A stretch of DNA of 28,469 nucleotides from a virus. The notes beneath the pieces were generated by a model that saw only the letters and a list, made by a program, of their open reading frames with translations, ran no database searches and was not told where the DNA came from. Every line of letters starts with the position of its first letter. The stretch's first letter is position 1. This document shows, in pieces, positions 18,117 to 25,700 of the stretch. Location of the stretch: positions 1-28,469 of IMG/VR virus record IMGVR_UViG_3300030117_002517; one strand, written 5' to 3'. Made by a program: the position numbers and the translations under genes.

Positions 18117-19778
18117 ATGGCAGCAGATGCAAATTTAATAAAAAGTGCGGCAACAGCGTATGGAGCTGGGACAGCGGCTAAATTAGCTGGTGGTGATCCA
18201 CTAGGTGATTTAGGAAAAGATCTTATACGTAGAGTAGATATTGGTACAGCTGAAGTAAAAAAGAGAACAGCTGAGGCGAAGAAAAGAGCTCAAATCCTTG
18301 ATGATGAGTTTTTTAAAAATCAAGAAAAAGCATTGCAACAAGGTGGTGCGTTAGGAGAGGCTGAATATGAGTTCACTAGAAGAAAAGTTGACAGATTGCA
18401 AGAAGAGTATCAAAAATGCGGTTTAAAAGATGATGCTTGTAAAAAGAAAGTTATGATGGCTTTATCTATGGAAAGTCAAGGTTTAACTTCTATGAAAGAC
18501 ACAAGAAAATTAAACGCAGAGGCATTAGGTAATATGAGGGGTGATATTAGCAAAGAACAATTACAAGTTATGGGTATTTACGCAAATTCTCAATCTGGCA
18601 AATATACTATAACAGAAGGTGAAGACGGAGAGTTAAGATATACTTTTGATTTAGGCGATGATAAAGAAGCTTCTTATACACAAGGCGAGTTAGATAAAAT
18701 GTTTGAAGCTCAAAAAGATAATGTTGGTGCTGAACAAACTAAACAAAGAGCTTTATCAAATATTAATAGGGGTAAAACTGGAGAAAGTTTTGACGAGGCT
18801 CAAGAAGGAGCTCTTTATGATAATCTTACAAAAACAGATAATTCTCTTAGGTCTTTTCTTAATGACAATTGGGGTGTTGGTACTTTTGCTGGCAGTATAG
18901 ATAATAAAATAAAAGCTGAATTAGAGGTTTTAAAAAGCGACCCGAGAATTCAAAGTTTAGACATTCCTACTGGTGCTGGAGAAACAAATTGGTATGATAA
19001 TATATCAAAAGAAGATGAGGCATTAATAAAACAAAGATTAATGAATCCACAAACAGAAGAGGAGATGGCTATTAGTAGGCAAGTTGGAAGAGAATATTTT
19101 ATTGACGCCCAAAGACAACAGTACAACATGGGTGTAAGAGAAGCTGAAAAAGCAATGCTTGATTCTCGTCAAAAGGAAATAAATAAAATCGCTTTTGAAA
19201 ATTTAAAACAAACTCACAAGTTGGAACTGCAGAACGCAAAAAGCCAAGACGCTATAGATAAAATCAATGCTGAAGCAGAAGTTGATGCAGGTAAAATCAC
19301 AATTAAAGAATCTGAACAAGTTGATAAAGCTGCTCCAAAAATTGATATTATAAATATAAACTACAAAGAAGACGATCCTAGTTCTGGAGAACAATATTTA
19401 ACTAATGTTTCTACAGATCAAATGAAAGCTATTGATAAAAATCTTAAAGATCCTAATGTGAGAGGTGTCCCAGGTAATTTTGGTTACTACTATAAAGATG
19501 CTAAAGGTAATTGGAGAAAATTTGATAATAAACAAGATTTTGCTAAAAAGCAAAAAATAAAAATAAAATCAGGTGAGAATTTAGACGATGCAATTGAAAG
19601 GTATAGACAAGAAGGAAAGTATAAACCTGAAGTTCAAGGTCTTAGAGGTGGTAAAGCAATAAGTTTAGAAACTATTAGAGCTGATGAACAATTAGAATCT
19701 GCAAAAGATCAAGTAATAAAAACTACTACAAGATCACGTACTGAAAATATAACTCCATTTGATCCTAATGACATCTAG
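18117..19778 (+). CDS. Internal virion / ejection-like protein 2 (553 aa)
   Basis: A charged, mostly helical soluble protein with no recognised enzyme motif. Residues 1-30 are Ala/Gly-rich (SAATAYGAGTAAKLAGG). Residues 40-110 are Lys/Arg/Glu helices that include a C101-C108 pair. A short beta part, YTITEGEDGELRYTFDL, is near 163-179, and long Gln/Glu/Lys helices span about 190-400. The C-terminal third contains GNFGYYYKDAKGNWRKF near 456-472 and ends TPFDPNDI. Place and composition match the middle member of three-protein ejection sets, such as T7 gp15 or P22 gp20. The start is the ATG after a leader that reads TAATAAATAAAAATAT, again without Shine-Dalgarno. Function is inferred from position between the membrane-segment protein and the giant polyvalent protein. 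Confidence 0.62.
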   Translation: MAADANLIKSAATAYGAGTAAKLAGGDPLGDLGKDLIRRVDIGTAEVKKRTAEAKKRAQILDDEFFKNQEKALQQGGALGEAEYEFTRRKVDRLQEEYQKCGLKDDACKKKVMMALSMESQGLTSMKDTRKLNAEALGNMRGDISKEQLQVMGIYANSQSGKYTITEGEDGELRYTFDLGDDKEASYTQGELDKMFEAQKDNVGAEQTKQRALSNINRGKTGESFDEAQEGALYDNLTKTDNSLRSFLNDNWGVGTFAGSIDNKIKAELEVLKSDPRIQSLDIPTGAGETNWYDNISKEDEALIKQRLMNPQTEEEMAISRQVGREYFIDAQRQQYNMGVREAEKAMLDSRQKEINKIAFENLKQTHKLELQNAKSQDAIDKINAEAEVDAGKITIKESEQVDKAAPKIDIININYKEDDPSSGEQYLTNVSTDQMKAIDKNLKDPNVRGVPGNFGYYYKDAKGNWRKFDNKQDFAKKQKIKIKSGENLDDAIERYRQEGKYKPEVQGLRGGKAISLETIRADEQLESAKDQVIKTTTRSRTENITPFDPNDI

Positions 19779-19784
19779 ATTAAT

Positions 19785-22700
19785 ATGAATAAAGAGTATT
19801 TACAAAACGTACATAGCATGTTAGGCGTAACGCACGACTTTGATGTTTGGACAAGTAAAATTAAAACAAACGATAATTACTTGTCTAAGCTGCATAGTGA
19901 GCTTGGCGTGACTCATGATTTTGATACTTGGAAGCAAAAAGTTATTGGATCTACTACACCATCTGTACCTAGTGATTATAAACCTAAAGAAGACTTTAGT
20001 GATTGGGAAGTTGTAACTAATGTAGATGGTTTAAGTGTTAGTATATTTAGAAATCCAGAGGGTGATCTTGTAAAAGATGAAGATGTGCCAAGGGAGTTGC
20101 GAGATTTGCATAAAAAGTGGCAAACAAAAGGTCAAGATGATCCAATAAGTTTTGGGCAGTTTTTAGTAGATACAAAAGGCACTGAGGAAGGTAAAGATAT
20201 TATAAAAACAATAGATTCTTATAAATTAGTAGGTACAGATTTAGAAAATAAAAGAAAAGAAAACAAATCAGAAGTAGAAAGGTATAAAGAGCTTGTTAAA
20301 AAAAGAGCTGATCTTAATCTTAGAGTTCAAAAAGCTGGTATTGTTGAAGAAGAAGCTCCTATTGTAAACTTTGCTGGCTTAAGAATGATAGATCCAAGTG
20401 CTGGGGAAGTTACTGGAAATATAATTAGTCAAAGTGATAAAAAATCAAAATCAGAAAAAGCAAGTGGTGCAGAAATAGAACGTCAAAATAAAACAGAAGA
20501 TAGAGAAAGTTTAATAGCTCAAATTGAAAACTCTAGAGTTAAAAGAATATATAACGAAGTTTTATCTACAAAAAGCGATAATGTTATTACTGGTAGTGAT
20601 GAATTTTGGGATTTAGTTACTGAAAAGATGACTGATGAAGATGCTCAAGCCCATTTTAAAAAACTTATTGATGAGGCTATAGAAAAAGACCAAGGTATAT
20701 TTCAACTTTTTATATCAAAATCTCAACAAGAACAAATTAGTAAAACTGAAGAGCAACTTCCAAAAATACAAAAAGCATTAAAAAATAATATAAAATCTAC
20801 ACAATATAGTTATAATAATATAATAAGATTAGAAAAAGAATTAACTGATTTTCAAAATGATTATAATGAATTTGTAGCACCTAAAGCAACTCAATATAAA
20901 AAAGAATTTGAAGATATAGCTTTAAAAATAGAAAATTTAGAAAAAGATAAAGAAGCTTTAGGTGATGTTAATGAGTATTCAGATATAAGTTTAATTAACC
21001 AATGGAATGCTATAAATGATAAACAAAATGTTTTAATAACTCAACAACAAGGTATTCAAGTTAAACAAGAAAAATTACTTGCTGACAATGCTGACATGAT
21101 TTCTTCTTATAAAAAAGCAAATGAAGATATAAAAACTTGGGTTAAAGATTATAAAGATAGAATTGTTATTAGTGATGAACTTATACAAAACGAAAAAGAT
21201 TTATTAATATATCATAATGCTATAAAAAGAAACAACCACAATGTAGTTGCTGGATCAGCTTGGTTATTAAATGGTGCTATAAGTTTAACTAGTGGTGTAG
21301 AAGGTATGGTAAATGCCGTTAGAGAGTTACCGGAAGATTTGCTTTTTGAATATTATGATAATGATGTTGAAAAAATGCCACCTATAGTAAAACAACTAAA
21401 GGGGTATGATATGTTTACAGATGCCATGAGAATGGCTGGTAAGGAAAAGGTAAACAATTTTATGAATAACATTAATAATAGTGTTGAAGAGGCCGTGGAT
21501 TTTGAAGAAATTGATGATGTTGCTGATTTTGGTATGTTTGCGCTTCATGGCTTAGCAAATTTTGCCCCGCAAGTAGCTTTAATGGCAACTACCGGTGGCG
21601 CTTCAATATATGTTATGGGTGCTAGTGCTTTTGGTAACAAATATGATGAAATGGAAAGGTCAAATGCTTTTGGAGGAACAGAGTATACTTTAGGCGAAAA
21701 GTGGTTAGCTTCTACTATAACTGGTGGTTCTGAAGTTTTATCAGAAAAAATAACATATGGTATATTTAAAGGTTATAATAATGCTGTAAAAAGCACAATA
21801 AGAGATAAAGGTTTCAAAGGTCTTATGCAAAACTTTAGTATAGGCGGAACTTTAAAGGCTGGAACAAATACGGTTACAGAGGGTGGGTCTGAGGTTTTAG
21901 CACAAATAGGTGGTAATTTTGCAGATATAATAATTGGTAAAGACGTTGATATAATGGGTGGTGTCAACGGTGCTTTTGTCACAGGTTTAATTATGGAAAG
22001 AGCAATGGCAATGCCTGTGTTGTATAACAAAATATCACCTGTGTTTATGGGTAAAGATTATACAGAGCAAATGGCCAGTCTTAACATAAAGCAAAACGAC
22101 ATTGGTAAAAAAATAATAAACGAGCTTACCTCTGAATCTGCTAGAGAAAAACTTACAACGCAGTGGCTTAAAATACAGGAGAAGAAAGAAACGTTGATGG
22201 CTAAGAATATTGAAAACATCAACATGATGAAGGGTGAAGAGAAAAATAGACTTGTAAATATAGAAAACAATTTATTTAGAATAAGAAATGAAATAAGATC
22301 TATAGAGCAAGACGGTACAATAAAACAATCAGATAAAGACGCATTAATAGAAGATCTTAATAGTGAACAACAAGAGCTAAGTACTGAAAAAAATAAAATA
22401 ATACAAAAATACGAAAGCGACGAAACAAGAGAGGCTAGATATAAAAGATTTGAAGAACAGACTGCTAAAATAAAAGCTAATATAGAAAGATCTAACAAGC
22501 GTAGAAAAAGCCCCTATATATCTGAAAGATTCCAATCAGATAATAAGTATACAGAATTTGAAACAACACAAGAAGGTTTAGATTATTTTAATAATAAAAA
22601 AATGGAGCAAGACGCTCAGTTAGAAGCTGAGATAAGAGCTATGAGGGAAGTTTTAAATAGCGACGTTGCTTCTGAGCGTGATAAAAGAATCGCCGCTCAA

Positions 22701-25700
22701 AACATTAAGTTTCTCCAACAACAAAGAGCAAATACAACTCAAGAAGCTAAATCTGACGCTAAGTCTTATGGTTTTATTATACAAAATGCAGATGGTAGTT
22801 TTGAAGTTGTTGTCAACAAAGAAAACGCACTAGCTAAAGATGGTAATATTAATGTTGCTGCTCATGAATTTCTACATGCTGTTCTTTACAAATCACTTCA
22901 AGCAAATACTAAATTACAATCAAAAATTGGAAATGCTGTAGTTGATTATGTAGAGAAAAATAAAGGTGGTCTTAATCAAAGCTTTATAAATAAAATGACA
23001 CCTTATGCTTACGCTGACAATGCTGGTGAAGAAATTATTACTGTAATGTCAGAATCTATAATGGATGGATCTTTACAGTTTAATGATGGGTTTTTTACTA
23101 AAATAGGAGATCTTATAAGACAAAACTTACAAAGACTTGGTTGGAAAAAAATTAAATTTAATACTGGTAGAGATGTATACAACTTTATAAAAGATTACAA
23201 TGCTTCTATAGAAAAAAACTACAACAGTGAAGCTATAGACCGTTTGATGGATTTTGGAGCAGAAGGTTCTTTAGTTCAATTAGACAAAAAAGTTGATAAT
23301 GCACCTAAGCAAAATATTCAAAAATCAACTCTTGATGGTTTTCAAAATGAAATAATAATTGAGGAGTTAGGATTAAAAGATGAAACTGCTGCTATTGTAA
23401 AAAGAAATGAAGAAATAGAAAAGAAAATATTAGAAGAAGGCTTAAAAGATTCTGAAGGTAATATAATGGCATCTATATCTCTTGCTAACGCTTTGGTTAG
23501 AAATAATATGCCTAGAGCTTTTGCTTTAGCTAGAAAAGCAGCTAACAAAGGTAAAGATCTAACACTAGAAGATGGTTTACGTATGGACGACGTAGCAGAG
23601 TGGTTTAGTCAATTTAATGAAAAGTTAGTAAAGTTATCTAGAACTTATAGGGCTAGGAAAAACGGTAAAGAAGTTCCGTTTGGTGCTTATATGAATGCTA
23701 TTTTACCTAAAAAATATTCTGGTATATTAGAGAGTATGAAAGGTAAAATTGAAACAGCTAGAATAGAAGAAGAAACTGTAGCTAAAAAAGTTGCTAAAAA
23801 AATAGCACCTAAAATAGATGATGGTAGAGAAGAGTTAGAAGGTACTGTAATAGCTTTGGAGCAAATGGGTCATGGTGATATTATGCCAAAACTTCAAAAT
23901 ATATATAACGAAAATAAAAATCAAGTAAAAAAACTAAGCACTTATAAAGATGTTAAAAATGCTATTTATAGGGCTAAAAAAGAAGGGCCTTTTTATCAAG
24001 CTTTAGTAGAAGTTGCTGAGATATTCACAAATCAAAACTTTACAGCAGAAGAACTTGCCAAGCGCATACTTAACAAGCAAGACTTAACTAAAGAAATGCG
24101 TAAAGCAATCCAAGATAAAATACTTAAACATTCTCCTGAAATGATTACGATGGTACCAGACGGTACTACTGTAGGTGGTGATGCTACCGGCATTGCAAAC
24201 ACTAAACTAGGCGTATGGTATACTAAACAAGGTAGATCAAAATTTACAGATACAGGCACTGGTAAAGGTTTAGCGGTACAACAGAAACAAGGTTTAAACA
24301 ATGAGACTTTTAGACAGCCTTTTGGTATAGCTATAAAAGGTCAAAGAGTTACTGACAAAAGTGTAGATGGAGCTTTAAGGGAGTGGGTTATGCAAGTAGC
24401 TACTTTAGCTATGAACCAAGCATCCAGACAGGCAGATCCAAAGAATATTCCTTTATTAAAAATCAAAGAAGGTAAAAGTCGCGTGCAGTTCAGTACAAAA
24501 CAAAGGGCTAAAAAACTTGAAGAGCAAGCTAGTTATAAAACAAACAAACTATTAGCACCAAAAGAAACTGTAACAATAGAAAACGAAGATAAAACTGGTA
24601 AAATAGAAGTTAAAATTATAACAAGAAGAGATTTAGAACAATACCAAGATGAGAAAAATGAAATAACTTGGGAAGAGTTTTATATGAACCAAATACTAGA
24701 TTTTCTTGACGAATTTCCTCAATATTATGAGGTTATGGCAACTGGTTTAACTGGTGGTATAAAAAAAGCTGCGTTTTTTAATATACCTTATTTTAGAGAT
24801 AAAATTGAAAAATATGCTAAAAAAAGTGGTAGAGAAAATATTGTAGAAAAAATAGATAATACAAAGCAGATAAAACCTTCAAGACTTCTTTACCATAAAA
24901 ACAGCATGTTTAAAGGTCTAAAAAATATAAACCTTTCAAAAGATGAAGGTAAAATAGAGTTTTTAATACAGTTTTTTAAAGATATTGCTAAACATGGTAA
25001 GGGGGAAGAAATTTTTCAAGAGTTATTAACTCACCTTGGTTTTGACCAAAGTAACTTTATGAGACACGCGGGTACATTACTTGCTTTTCCTGTTAACGCT
25101 AAAGGTAAAGAAGTAACTAATGAAATAGGTGTAGAAGAGCATGATCCGCAGATGGAAATGGCTAGAATTTTATTTGCTGCAGCGCGTGATGGTAATATAG
25201 AAGATGCTATTAAGCTTTTGAGGTTTAGTTATTCACAAAGCTCTTTAAGAAAGCAAGATGATCCTGGTGGTGATCTTAGACAGTCTAGAGGTAAAGACTT
25301 TTTTGAAAAAGTAGTACCTAGAGTTTTAAATAATGAGCTAGACTTTTTACCTGATGGATTTGGTGCTATATATAGATTTATGAAAGCAGGTGTAAACCCT
25401 AATGCTTATAAATTAGTAAAAGAAAAACAAACTATAGCAGAATACTTTGGTGTTGATAACTTAAGCGTTAAACAAGCGCAACAAGCTATAATTGATGTTT
25501 TTGAAGGCAAGCAAGATATAAATGTTTTGCGTATGCAGTCAGAGATTAAGTATAGTAGAGATATAGATAGTAATCATATGTTTAGTAGGGCTGTAAACAA
25601 GTCTAGAGTGGTTAATGACGCCAAAGGTATTACCGTATTAGACTTTGATGATACGTTAGCTACAACTAAATCTTTAGTTAAATTTACTAGACCAGATGGA

